A stretch of 33,120 bases of DNA, taken from contig PKYA01000196.1 of assembly GCA_003133545.1 (NCBI GenBank), forward strand, positions 1 to 33,120. Reading direction: 5' to 3'. Each line of letters starts with the position of its first letter. Position 1 is the stretch's first letter. Positions 19,489-27,327 of this stretch are shown piece by piece. The position numbers and the translations under genes are program-made. This DNA comes from Acidimicrobiaceae bacterium. Its GTDB lineage: Bacteria; Actinomycetota; Acidimicrobiia; Acidimicrobiales; RAAP-2. A model generated the notes under the pieces. The model was not told the DNA's origin, ran no database searches, and was given only the letters and a program-made list of their open reading frames with translations.

Positions 19489-19797
19489 GTGGCTCTCCCG
19501 TTTGACGCGTCGTGTGACCTCTGTGAAGCGGCGCACATCTCGCCGTGGCACCACGAGGACGACGTGTGCTGGGTGGCCGACTGCGAGGTGTGCGACGTTC
19601 CGATGGTGGTGTGGAAGCACCACGGACCGGTGCCACCCGACGACGACGTGACCCACATGCTGGCGCAGCTCACTCTCGTGGCCGATGCCCGCTTCGGTGC
19701 CGGCGGATGGTCGATCGACCGGGTGATGCGCCAGATTCCCCAGCACTTCCACGCTCATGGGCGGGATCCCAACTGGTGGTCCCGTCGCTTCCGCTGA
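19489..19797 (+). CDS. Small Cys/His-rich protein, possibly HIT-like
   Basis: A 102-residue cytoplasmic protein starting at GTG, 30 bp after the kinase gene. It has CxxC at 9-12 (CDLC), Cys27, and CEVC at 32-35, which together could bind a zinc ion. Near the C-terminus IPQHFHAHGRD contains H86-x-H88-x-H90, the spacing of the histidine triad of nucleotide hydrolases/transferases. It is shorter than normal HIT proteins and lacks the usual NxGxxAGQ stretch, so a HIT assignment is only a suggestion. Aromatic and histidine content is high. I know no experimentally described member. It has no clear ribosome-binding site. Confidence 0.75.
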   Translation: MALPFDASCDLCEAAHISPWHHEDDVCWVADCEVCDVPMVVWKHHGPVPPDDDVTHMLAQLTLVADARFGAGGWSIDRVMRQIPQHFHAHGRDPNWWSRRFR

Positions 19798-19832
19798 CCC
19801 TGCAGGGCGGTTTCGCCGGGCACGTCCCCAAC

Positions 19833-19838
19833 TAGGGT
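19833..19838 (+). promoter_or_regulatory. -10 box of a putative leaderless promoter (MFS gene)
   Basis: TAGGGT lies 7 nt before GTG 19846. This spacing supports that start over the in-frame GTG at 19837, which would overlap the box. Confidence 0.45.
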
Positions 19839-19845
19839 GCCCGCG

Positions 19846-21444
19846 GTGGAGGACCCACCGCTGGAGCGCCCGGATCTTCTCCTCGACCCCACAGCCGATC
19901 CCGGCGGGGCGGCCCTCGGCGCCAGCGGAGCCGAGGCGTCGGTCGACCCGAGCTGGCCCGTCCTCCTGCGCCGCCGCGTCATCGGCCGGGCCGTACGCAG
20001 CCCCCGCTACCGGTGGTGGGCGCTCACTGCAATTCTGGCCGGGCTGCTCTCCCTCAACATCACCTTCACGGTCTTCGTCGTGGCACTGCCGACCGTGCGG
20101 TCACAGTTCCACACGAACTTCTCGGTCCTCACCTGGGTGTCGACCGGGCCCCTGCTCGCCTTCGGCATCGCGGCGCCGTTCTTCGGCAAGGCCGGCGATC
20201 TGTTCGGCCACCGGCGCCTGTATCTGTTCGGGTTGGCCGGGGCCATGGTCAGTGCCGTCCTCACCGCCACCGCCCCCGACGTGGGCGAGCTCCTCTTCGC
20301 CCGGGCCCTCGACGGCGTGCAGGGCGCCGCCACGGGGACTGCATCGATGGCGCTGATCTTGCAGCTGTTCGATCCCGAGTCCCGGATCAAGGCCCTCGGG
20401 TGGTGGTCGCTGGTCGGGGCGGGCGGGCCGGTGCTCGGCGTCACCCTGGGCTCGCCTGTGATCCAGTATTTCGGCTGGCGGGCGCTGTTCTGGGGGCAGT
20501 TGGCGCTCCTGGTCGTGGCCGCGCTGGTCGTCGCGCTGCTGTTGCCCTCGCGCCACCACGCCCAGCGCGGCCCCGGTCCCGAGCCTGTCCTCCCGGCCCC
20601 CGAGGGGGAGTGGGGCGGCATGGACTGGGTCGGCAGCTGGAGCCTGGCCGGGGCGGTGACGGCGGCCATGCTCGTTCTCAGCATCGGGCCCATCGTCGGC
20701 TGGTCCTCACCTGGCGTCGCGGTCTCGGGTGTGCTCGCTGCACTCTTCTTCGGCGTGTTCGTCTGGCGGGAGCTCACCTTCGCCACGCCGCTCATCCCGA
20801 CCCGGTACTGGCGCCGGCGCAATTTCATGTTCGCCATGGGGATGCGGGGTTTCTCGAACTTCGCCTATTTCGGTGGCTTCTTCCTCTTCCCGTTGCTCAT
20901 GGAACAGGTGTACGGCTACAGCGTGGCCAAGGTGGGGTTCGTCTCGGTGGTGCGGCCCTTGCTCTTCGCCCTCAGCTCCCCACTGGCGGTGTACCTGACG
21001 GTGCGGGCCGGCGCGCGGCTGGCCACAGTGGTGGGGGCCGTCGCCGTGCTGGCCTCGATGGGGCTCTTCGTCACGCTGCGACCCATGTCGGGCCTGATCG
21101 TGATCATCATCGCCCTCGCCCTCTCGGGCATCGGCATGGGCATCGCGCTGCCGGCCACCTCCGCATCGATGGCCAACGAAGTGGAGGCCGGCGAGTACGG
21201 GGTGATGAGCGCGGCCCAGCTGTTGGCCACGCAGGTGGGCGAGGTGGCCGGCATCCAGGTGGTCCTGACGCTGCAGGAGTCGGTGGCCCGCCATAGCGGC
21301 CTGGCCAACGTGCACCACTCCACGCGGCTGCTGCACAGCTTCCAGGTCGGCTTCTGGGCGGCCGGGCTCCTCGCCGCGGCCGGCGTGGTGTGCGCCTGCC
21401 TCATGCGGGCCCCGGCCGGCGCCGCCCGGGTGGCTACGCCGTGA
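19846..21444 (+). CDS. MFS transporter, DHA2-type drug/proton antiporter family
   Basis: A 532-residue integral membrane protein with many hydrophobic helices, consistent with the 14-helix DHA2 subfamily. After a roughly 45-residue cytoplasmic N-terminus, helix 1 is LSLNITFTVFVVALPTV with the TVFVVALPT motif of the family. The helix 2-3 loop has GKAGDLFGHRRLYLFG (motif A). The segment ALDGVQGAATGTASMALI matches motif B, and WWSLVGAGGPVLGVTLGSPV matches motif C of exporters. The substrate cannot be predicted. The ORF-track start at 19837 overlaps a -10 box, so GTG 19846 is preferred. Its last 11 bases overlap the convergent SCP2 gene. Confidence 0.92.
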   Translation: MEDPPLERPDLLLDPTADPGGAALGASGAEASVDPSWPVLLRRRVIGRAVRSPRYRWWALTAILAGLLSLNITFTVFVVALPTVRSQFHTNFSVLTWVSTGPLLAFGIAAPFFGKAGDLFGHRRLYLFGLAGAMVSAVLTATAPDVGELLFARALDGVQGAATGTASMALILQLFDPESRIKALGWWSLVGAGGPVLGVTLGSPVIQYFGWRALFWGQLALLVVAALVVALLLPSRHHAQRGPGPEPVLPAPEGEWGGMDWVGSWSLAGAVTAAMLVLSIGPIVGWSSPGVAVSGVLAALFFGVFVWRELTFATPLIPTRYWRRRNFMFAMGMRGFSNFAYFGGFFLFPLLMEQVYGYSVAKVGFVSVVRPLLFALSSPLAVYLTVRAGARLATVVGAVAVLASMGLFVTLRPMSGLIVIIIALALSGIGMGIALPATSASMANEVEAGEYGVMSAAQLLATQVGEVAGIQVVLTLQESVARHSGLANVHHSTRLLHSFQVGFWAAGLLAAAGVVCACLMRAPAGAARVATP

Positions 21445-21844
21445 TCTCTTTGAGACGATTCGCCATCTCGGCGGCGCGGGAGTCGGCTCCCGGCGGCGCG
21501 GCCTGCAGCGCCATCAGCTTGGCCATGTCGCCCTCGACCCGGACCTTGCCCGCCATGAAGGCCTGCATGCCGGCCTGGGGGTTGCCGTCCACGAGTATGG
21601 CCTTCGCCGTGTCGTAGTCGACCGTGACCGTGAGGTCCGGGTTCTCCAGGTGGCCCGTGTCGAGCACCAGCTGGCCGTTCGAGGTGTCCACGTGGGCATC
21701 GATGTCACCGTCGCCGAACGGCACCGCTGTCACGACCAGGTTCATGCGGACGGCATGGGGGATGGCCAGCGACTCCCCCTCATACTCGGCGCGGATCCGG
21801 CGGGCCTCTTGCAACCACTCGTCGCTCAAGAACGGGTACGGCAC
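21434..21844 (-). CDS. SCP2 sterol-transfer-like domain protein
   Basis: A 136-residue single-domain protein: VPYPFLSDEWLQEARRIR leads into a beta-rich sheet with LENPDLTVTVDYDTAKAILVDGNPQAGMQAFMAGKVRVEGDM, the SCP2 fold signature for lipid binding. SCP2 proteins bind sterols or fatty acyl-CoA; the ligand here is unknown. I start it at GTG 21844 because AAGGAG lies seven bases upstream and the domain begins right after it; the ORF track extends 44 codons further into intergenic DNA. The stop lies inside the 3' end of the convergent MFS gene. Confidence 0.88.
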   Translation of the reverse strand: MPYPFLSDEWLQEARRIRAEYEGESLAIPHAVRMNLVVTAVPFGDGDIDAHVDTSNGQLVLDTGHLENPDLTVTVDYDTAKAILVDGNPQAGMQAFMAGKVRVEGDMAKLMALQAAPPGADSRAAEMANRLKEITA

Positions 21845-21945
21845 GGGGGTGCTCCTTCGTCGTCGGTTCGCCTGACCAGGCGCGGGAACGCCGGATCGGT
21901 ACCCGGACGCCCTGATCGGCGGAACGTTAGTCGGCGCCCCATTGG

Positions 21946-21951
21946 TAGTGT
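21946..21951 (+). promoter_or_regulatory. -10 box of a putative leaderless promoter (esterase-gatCAB)
   Basis: TAGTGT lies 8 nt before GTG 21960. The interval GGCCGGCC is not a ribosome-binding site. It would drive the esterase and the coupled gatCAB genes. Confidence 0.45.
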
Positions 21952-21959
21952 GGCCGGCC

Positions 21960-22724
21960 GTGAGCGCTCCCATCATCCCGGGCGCCGAGCCCTATTCCGC
22001 CGCCGGCGATCGGCGCGGCGCGTTGGTCCTGCACGGGTTCACCGGCAATCCCCAGTCGATGCGGGGGTTGGCCCTCGCCCTGGCCGCGGCCGGTCTCACC
22101 GTGGAGCTCCCGCTCCTGCCCGGTCACGGCACCGAAGTCGCCGACATGGTGCCCACCCGCTGGGAAGATTGGGCCGCCGCCGCCGAAGCGGCCTACGCCG
22201 ACTTGGCGTCGCGTTGCGAGGCGGTGGCGATCGTCGGGCTCTCCATGGGGGGCACGCTGGGGGTCTGGCTCGCCGAGCAGCACCCCGAGGTCGCGGGCCT
22301 GGTGTTGGTCAACCCCCTGGTCGTCCCGCCCGCCCCCGACACCGTGGCCTTCATCGACGCGCTGATCGAAGGCGGGGACGAACTGGCCCCGGGTGTGGGC
22401 TCGGACATCGCCCTGGAGGGGGCGGTCGAGGCGGCCTACGCCGAGCTCCCGCTGCGCGCCGTGCGGTCGCTGTTCGCCGGAGCGCAGCAGGTGGCGGCCG
22501 GCCTGGGCGCGGTTGCCTGCCCGGTCCTGCTGTTCTCGAGCCGGAACGACCACGTCGTCGATCCGGTCTCGGGCGATCGGGTGGCGGAGGGAGTGGCCGG
22601 GCCCGTCGAGCGCGTCATGCTCGAGCGGAGCTTCCATGTGGCCACCCTCGACTTCGACAAGGACGAGATCGAGTCGCGCACGGTGGCGTTCGTGCGCGGC
22701 GTGCTGGCCCCAACCGGAGCATGA
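21960..22724 (+). CDS. Alpha/beta hydrolase, Est30-like carboxylesterase
   Basis: A 254-residue soluble serine hydrolase. [11 protein letters not shown] forms the oxyanion region and GLSMGG the nucleophile elbow with Ser95. The acid is probably Asp197 in [10 protein letters not shown], and the base His226 in SFHVATLD. Positions and motifs match the Geobacillus Est30 group and related monoacylglycerol lipases. GTG 21960 is chosen from the TAGTGT box; the ORF-track start six codons upstream overlaps that box. Its stop overlaps the gatC ATG in an ATGA arrangement, so an esterase is the first gene of the amidotransferase operon. The reason for that link is not evident. Confidence 0.9.
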   Translation: MSAPIIPGAEPYSAAGDRRGALVLHGFTGNPQSMRGLALALAAAGLTVELPLLPGHGTEVADMVPTRWEDWAAAAEAAYADLASRCEAVAIVGLSMGGTLGVWLAEQHPEVAGLVLVNPLVVPPAPDTVAFIDALIEGGDELAPGVGSDIALEGAVEAAYAELPLRAVRSLFAGAQQVAAGLGAVACPVLLFSSRNDHVVDPVSGDRVAEGVAGPVERVMLERSFHVATLDFDKDEIESRTVAFVRGVLAPTGA

Positions 22725-23062
22725 GCGAAGGGACGGAGCCGGGCCACCACGCGCGCCGCACCCCCGGGAAACTGAGCCCCGAGGAGGTGGTCCATGTGGC
22801 CGCCCTGGCCCGCCTGGCGCTGACCGACGCGGAGGTCGAGCTCTTTACGGCACAGCTCCGCACCGTGCTGGACCACGCGGCGGACGTGGCCGCCCTCGAC
22901 CTGTCGCACCTGGCGCCCACGGCGCATCCGCTACCGGTGGCGAACGCGTTGCGCCCCGACGAGCCCCGGCCGAGCCTCGACCGGGAGGAGGTGCTGGCCG
23001 CGGCACCCTCGGTAGAGGACAACCGCTTCCGCGTGCCGCGCATCGGCGCGCCGGCACCATGA
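22721..23062 (+). CDS. gatC: Asp/Glu-tRNA(Asn/Gln) amidotransferase subunit C
   Basis: A 113-residue subunit that stabilises the GatAB complex. [23 protein letters not shown] is the family N-terminal helix pair, and [32 protein letters not shown] is the conserved C-terminus that wraps GatA. A 17-residue N-terminal extension precedes the domain. The ATG overlaps the esterase stop (ATGA), and its own stop overlaps the gatA start in the same way, so translation is probably coupled. Confidence 0.96.
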   Translation: MSEGTEPGHHARRTPGKLSPEEVVHVAALARLALTDAEVELFTAQLRTVLDHAADVAALDLSHLAPTAHPLPVANALRPDEPRPSLDREEVLAAAPSVEDNRFRVPRIGAPAP

Positions 23063-24513
23063 GCGACGGCACCATGGGCGCCGTCGAGCTGGCGGCCGCG
23101 GTGCGCAGCGGGGCGCGCTCGGCGCGTGCAGTCACCGAGGAGGCTCTCGCCGCCGTGGCGGCGCGCGACGACGAATTGCACTGCTTTCTCCGCGTGCTGG
23201 GGGACGAAGCGCTCGAGCAGGCCGACGCCGTCGATGCGGCGGTGGCGCGCGGCCAGGACCCGGGGCCCCTGGCCGGCGTGCCGGTGGGCCTCAAGGACAA
23301 CTTGTGCACCCGGGGGATCCCGACCACGTGCGCGTCCCGCATTCTCGACGGCTGGCGGCCGCCCTACGACGCCACGGTGGTGCGCATGCTGCGCCAGGCC
23401 GGTGCGATCGCGGTGGGCAAGACCAACATGGACGAGTTCGCCATGGGCAGCTCGACCGAGAACTCGGCCTTCGGTCCCACCCGCAACCCCCACGGCCGCG
23501 ACAGGGTGCCCGGCGGGAGCAGCGGGGGCTCGGCGGCCGCCGTCGCCGCCGGGTTCACCCCGATCGGGTTGGGCTCGGACACCGGCGGCTCCATCCGCCA
23601 ACCAGCGGCGCTGTGCGGCGTCGTCGGCATGAAGCCCACCTACGGCCGGGTCTCGCGCTACGGATTGGTGGCCTTCGCCAGCTCTCTGGACCAGATCGGG
23701 CCCTTCGCCACCACTGTGGAGGACGCCGCACTCCTCTTCGACGTGATCGCCGGGCACGATCCCCTCGACAGCACCTCGTTGCCGTACCCGTCGCCCCCCA
23801 CCTTCGAGAGCACGGGCGCCGGGAGCGAGGGCGTGCGGGTGGGTGTGTGCACCGACCTGATCGACGGCTGTGCGCCCGACGTGGTGGCGCGCGTCCGCGA
23901 GGCGGCGGACGCGCTCAGCGCAGCGGGGGCGAAGGTCGAAGAGATCCGCATCCCCGAACTGGCCTACGGGCTCTCGGCCTACTACCTCATCGCGCCGGCC
24001 GAGGCCTCGTCCAACCTGGCCCGCTACGACGGCGTGCGCTACGGACTGCGGGTCGACGCGGAAGACGCCGCCGCCATGAACACGGCCACGCGCACGGCCG
24101 GCTTCGGCGCCGAGGTGAAGCGTCGCATCATGCTCGGGACCTACGCGTTGTCGGCCGGCTACTACGACGCCTATTACGCGCAGGCACAGCGGGTCCGCAC
24201 CCTTGTCCTCGAGGCCTTCGCGCGGGCCTACGCATCGTGCGACGTGTTGCTCGGCGCCACGGCGCCCACTACTGCGTTCGCCCTGGGTGAAAAGGTGGAC
24301 GATCCGATGGCCATGTACATGAACGACGTCTGCACCATCCCCTCCAACCTGGCTGGGCACCCCGCGCTGTCCGTTCCCTTCGGGACGGGTGGTGACGGCC
24401 TCCCGATCGGCGTGCAGGTGCTGGCGCCCGCCCTGGCAGAAGGCCTGTTGTTCCAGGTGGCGCGCGTGGTGGAGGCCGCCGCCCCGAGCCCGACGAGGGG
24501 AGCGGGGCAATGA
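23059..24513 (+). CDS. gatA: Asp/Glu-tRNA(Asn/Gln) amidotransferase subunit A
   Basis: A 484-residue amidase-signature subunit that releases ammonia from glutamine for transamidation of Glu-tRNA(Gln) or Asp-tRNA(Asn). The Ser-cisSer-Lys triad is visible: Lys79 in VGLKDN, Ser154 in PGGSSGGS, and the nucleophile Ser178 in [37 protein letters not shown] is a GatA hallmark. Length is normal. ATGA overlaps join it to gatC and gatB. Confidence 0.98.
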   Translation: MSDGTMGAVELAAAVRSGARSARAVTEEALAAVAARDDELHCFLRVLGDEALEQADAVDAAVARGQDPGPLAGVPVGLKDNLCTRGIPTTCASRILDGWRPPYDATVVRMLRQAGAIAVGKTNMDEFAMGSSTENSAFGPTRNPHGRDRVPGGSSGGSAAAVAAGFTPIGLGSDTGGSIRQPAALCGVVGMKPTYGRVSRYGLVAFASSLDQIGPFATTVEDAALLFDVIAGHDPLDSTSLPYPSPPTFESTGAGSEGVRVGVCTDLIDGCAPDVVARVREAADALSAAGAKVEEIRIPELAYGLSAYYLIAPAEASSNLARYDGVRYGLRVDAEDAAAMNTATRTAGFGAEVKRRIMLGTYALSAGYYDAYYAQAQRVRTLVLEAFARAYASCDVLLGATAPTTAFALGEKVDDPMAMYMNDVCTIPSNLAGHPALSVPFGTGGDGLPIGVQVLAPALAEGLLFQVARVVEAAAPSPTRGAGQ

Positions 24514-25937
24514 CCTGGGAGATGGTTATCGGGCTGGAAGTGCACTGCGAGCTGGCGAGTGCGACCAAGCTCTTCTGCGGTTGCCGCAATGCGTTCGGCG
24601 ACGAGCCCAACACCAACATCTGCCCGATCTGCCTCGGCCTGCCGGGCTCGCTGCCGGTGCTCAACGCCCAGGCCGTCGAGCTCGCCATGCGGATAGGCAC
24701 CGCGCTGCACTGTGAGATCCGCCCGTCGAGCTTCGCCCGCAAGAACTACTTCTATCCGGACCAGGCGAAGGACTACCAGATCAGCCAGTACGACGAGCCG
24801 CTCAACGCGGGCGGCTGGCTGGAGCTGCCCGACGGGTTCCGTGTCGGCGTGACGAGGGCCCACATGGAGGAGGACACCGGCAAGTTGACCCACGTGGGCG
24901 AAGGGGGGCGCATCAACTCGGCGCACCATGCCTTGGTCGACTACAACCGTTCCGGGGTGCCGCTGGTGGAGATCGTGAGCGAGCCCGACATGCGCTCGTC
25001 GGCCCAGGCCCGCGACTACGCCGCCGAGTTGCGCGGGATCCTGATGGCGACCGGCGCATCCGACGGTCGCATGGAGGAAGGGTCGATGCGGGTGGACGCC
25101 AACGTCTCGCTACGGCCGGCCGGTACCACTGCCTTCGGGACGCGCTGCGAAATCAAGAACCTCAACTCCCTGCGCTCACTCGGCCGGGCCATCGAGTACG
25201 AAGCCGCACGCCAGATGGCGCTCTTGGAGAGCGGCGAGCGCGTGGACCAAGAGACGCGTCACTGGGACGAGGCGGCGGGGCGCACCGAGCCGATGCGTTC
25301 GAAGGAAGAGGCCAACGACTACCGCTACTTCCCTGAGCCCGACCTGGTCCCGCTGGTGCCCGACGCCGCCTGGCAGGAGCGGGTGCGGGCCGCCATGGGC
25401 CCGATGCCGGCCGACCGCCGGGCCGCGCTGTCCGCGCTGTTCGGCGACACTGCGCTGGGCGCGCAGGCGGACCAGATCCGGGCCGTGGTCGATCTGGGGC
25501 TGGACACGATGGTGGAGCAGGCCGTCGGGGCCGGGGTGCCCGCGGCGCTCGCTTTGGCGCGTGCGGCCAACGAGCTGGCGGCCGAGGGGGACAGAGGCCG
25601 CGCGCTTCCCATCGGATCGTTCGTCACGCTCGTCGAGATGGAGGCGAAGGGCGAGCTGTCCGCCACGCAGGCAAAGGCGGTGCTGCGCGCGGCGGTGGCG
25701 GACGTCGAGAGGGATCCTCGCCAGCTGGCCCGTGAGATGGGCTTCGAGGCCCTCGGTGCCGACACGCTGGCGACGGCCGTGGCCGACGTGATCGCCGCCC
25801 ACCCCGACGAGTGGGCGCGCTACATGAGCGGGGAGGACAAGCTGGCCGGCTACTTCATCAATGAAGTCATGACGGCGACAGCAAACAAGGCCAACGGCAA
25901 GGAGGTGGCGGCGGAGCTCCGCCGCCTGCGGGACTAA
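24510..25937 (+). CDS. gatB: Asp/Glu-tRNA(Asn/Gln) amidotransferase subunit B
   Basis: A 475-residue subunit that activates and amidates the mischarged t[25 protein letters not shown] opens the catalytic cradle and contains zinc-type cysteines continued in [41 protein letters not shown] and [15 protein letters not shown] are the conserved ATP/metal regions, and the helical/YqeY-like tail occupies the last 150 residues. The start overlaps the gatA stop (ATGA). This is the last gene of the operon; the next gene is convergent and in AT-richer DNA. Confidence 0.98.
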   Translation: MTWEMVIGLEVHCELASATKLFCGCRNAFGDEPNTNICPICLGLPGSLPVLNAQAVELAMRIGTALHCEIRPSSFARKNYFYPDQAKDYQISQYDEPLNAGGWLELPDGFRVGVTRAHMEEDTGKLTHVGEGGRINSAHHALVDYNRSGVPLVEIVSEPDMRSSAQARDYAAELRGILMATGASDGRMEEGSMRVDANVSLRPAGTTAFGTRCEIKNLNSLRSLGRAIEYEAARQMALLESGERVDQETRHWDEAAGRTEPMRSKEEANDYRYFPEPDLVPLVPDAAWQERVRAAMGPMPADRRAALSALFGDTALGAQADQIRAVVDLGLDTMVEQAVGAGVPAALALARAANELAAEGDRGRALPIGSFVTLVEMEAKGELSATQAKAVLRAAVADVERDPRQLAREMGFEALGADTLATAVADVIAAHPDEWARYMSGEDKLAGYFINEVMTATANKANGKEVAAELRRLRD

Positions 25938-26100
25938 TCCCGCGATCGGAAACGTTTGCGCTGTTTAACGGTTGCCGGGCTGTGCTCTCGAAGAGGGCGC
26001 AGATCGCCGATTTTCCTCCACCATCGCCGTCCCGGACTGTCGGCAACGGAGCCGAGGGCGATCATTCAGCGTCGAAGGCCGGTGACACAGCCTTCGAGTG
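25938..26100. other. Intergenic stretch at the left edge of an AT-richer islet
   Basis: These 163 bases separate convergent gatB and the cupin gene. They hold the 8-base palindrome AAACGTTT (25950-25957) and the hairpin listed separately. Short ORFs here have no recognisable domain. Confidence 0.5.
26072..26097 (-). terminator. Hairpin after the cupin gene
   Basis: TCGAAGGC (26072-26079) and GCCTTCGA (26090-26097) form a perfect 8-bp stem with a 10-base loop, three bases beyond the cupin stop on the minus strand. No T tract follows. It could also serve gatB read-through from the other side. Confidence 0.5.
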
Positions 26101-26439
26101 TCAGATCTGCGGCTCGTTCCACGAATGCTCGTTCCCCTCGGTTGGAGTGAGCCAAAGCATGGTCACTCCGGTGGGCGCGTCGTTGGAATGCCAATGCCCT
26201 TGCGGAACGATGGCAAGCTGTCCAGCCGATAGGGTCCGGACCTTCGAGTTCCCCTTTTCGATCACTGTAAGCCGAGACTGTCCTGCCAGGACGAACAGCA
26301 ACTCGTCGCCCGCACTGTGGTACTCCCACGGTGGCCGCCCCCGAAACGCGCTAACTCCACCAGTACAGCCGTGGAAGTTGAAGTTCCCTATTTCGCTCTC
26401 TGGTTCAGAGTTCAGTGTCGCGAGATCGACCTGTACCAT
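26101..26439 (-). CDS. Small cupin-domain protein
   Basis: About 112 residues. The cupin core has WEYHSAGDELLFVLAGQSRLTV (motif 1, with one His and one Glu of the metal site) and LSAGQLAIVPQGHWHSNDAP (motif 2, with a later His). The usual HxH of motif 1 is reduced to YHS, so metal binding may differ. The start at ATG 26439 fits a single-domain cupin; GTG 26478 and ATG 26571 are longer in-frame choices. Base composition is about 56% G+C over 26101-26520 by hand count, against 70% or more in neighbours, and codon choice looks less GC-biased, so it may have been acquired by transfer. Function is unknown. Confidence 0.7.
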   Translation of the reverse strand: MVQVDLATLNSEPESEIGNFNFHGCTGGVSAFRGRPPWEYHSAGDELLFVLAGQSRLTVIEKGNSKVRTLSAGQLAIVPQGHWHSNDAPTGVTMLWLTPTEGNEHSWNEPQI

Positions 26440-26628
26440 CTTTGAAACCGACTCCGGGTTCAGATCATGAACTATCACTGTCTGCTGCTTTCTGGTTATT
26501 GGTCTCCAAAGGACGATACCCAACCGGTCTGCGTGCGTACGGCACGGGTCCAGCTGCCAGCAGCCGATCATATCGATGGCTCGGCATTCGGTTCCGACCC
26601 CGTCGGGCCCGAGCGAATGTTGTCGGTA

Positions 26629-27237
26629 CTAGTCGAGCGGGCCCGAGACGTAGCGGTCGAGCGTCGGCCCGGCCCACGCCCCGATGGCGGCGGGGGAAGC
26701 GGTGGAGATCGGCGGGACGCGCAGGAGGTAGCGCATGTAGGCGAGGCCCATCAGCTGCGACCCGACGAGCGCGCGCCGGGCATCGGTGGTGTCGCCGCTC
26801 TCGCCCTCGATCACCACGATGTGCTGCCAGACCCGCTCGCTGACGAACTCCCGCATGGCGTCGGCCACGGCGGGCGAGGCCGCCATCGCCCCGACGCAGG
26901 AGACAAAAGACGACCCGGTCCGCTCGGCCAGGTCCCACATGGTGAGGAATCCCTCGACCACCCGCGCGCCGACGAAGCCCGGCGCGGGCGCGTCGGCCCC
27001 TTGGGCGGCTTCCCGCTGCACCTCCCTGGGGTCGAACGGCAGCGCCATCGCCGCGATGAAGAGATCGGCCTTGCCGTCGAAGTAGTGGTGCACCAGCGCG
27101 GCGTCGACCGCCGCGGCGCGCGCCACCGCCCGCAGGCTGGCACCGTCGTAGCCGTGGGCGGCGAAGACCCCCCGGGCTGCCTCAATGATGGCGTCGCGCG
27201 CCGTGCCCTTGCCCGGGCGCCGTCCCACGGGTGTCAT
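26629..27237 (-). CDS. TetR-family transcriptional regulator
   Basis: A 202-residue repressor-type protein. The N-terminal helix-turn-helix is DAIIEAARGVFAAHGYDGASLRAVARAAAVDAALVHHYFDGKADLF, with the YDGASLRAVA and VHHYF landmarks of TetR. The C-terminal ligand-binding half is helical and not informative. It is divergent from the MMPL transporter gene, and the 90-bp gap has two inverted copies of a 19-bp operator-like sequence, so it very likely represses the transporter and itself. No ribosome-binding site is obvious before ATG 27237. Confidence 0.93.
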   Translation of the reverse strand: MTPVGRRPGKGTARDAIIEAARGVFAAHGYDGASLRAVARAAAVDAALVHHYFDGKADLFIAAMALPFDPREVQREAAQGADAPAPGFVGARVVEGFLTMWDLAERTGSSFVSCVGAMAASPAVADAMREFVSERVWQHIVVIEGESGDTTDARRALVGSQLMGLAYMRYLLRVPPISTASPAAIGAWAGPTLDRYVSGPLD

Positions 27238-27266
27238 CGGGGCTGGTCGGGCCCGGGCCAGGAAAG

Positions 27267-27285
27267 GTATTCACCAGCAGTGAAT
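27267..27285. promoter_or_regulatory. TetR operator candidate, copy 1
   Basis: GTATTCACCAGCAGTGAAT contains the perfect palindrome ATTCAC-cagca-GTGAAT (27269-27285). It matches copy 2 at 13 of 19 positions when copy 2 is read on the minus strand. Confidence 0.6.
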
Positions 27286-27296
27286 TCCGTGCTAAA

Positions 27297-27315
27297 ACTC
27301 ATCAATGATGAATAC
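27297..27315. promoter_or_regulatory. TetR operator candidate, copy 2 (inverted)
   Basis: On the minus strand this reads GTATTCATCATTGATGAGT, related to copy 1. It has its own dyad TCATC-aat-GATGA (27299-27311). It ends 12 bases before the MMPL start codon, so a bound repressor would cover the transcription start. Confidence 0.6.
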
Positions 27316-27327
27316 TAGGCCGTCCTG

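Noticed and set aside
25950-25957. AAACGTTT palindrome resembling the centre of a LacI-family operator
   Set aside because: Only eight bases, with no LacI-type regulator or promoter-like boxes nearby, and it lies just after a 3' gene end. Chance occurrence is plausible.
25956-26470. ORFs on the plus strand opposite the cupin gene
   Set aside because: The minus-strand frame encodes both cupin motifs, and the plus-strand translations resemble nothing.
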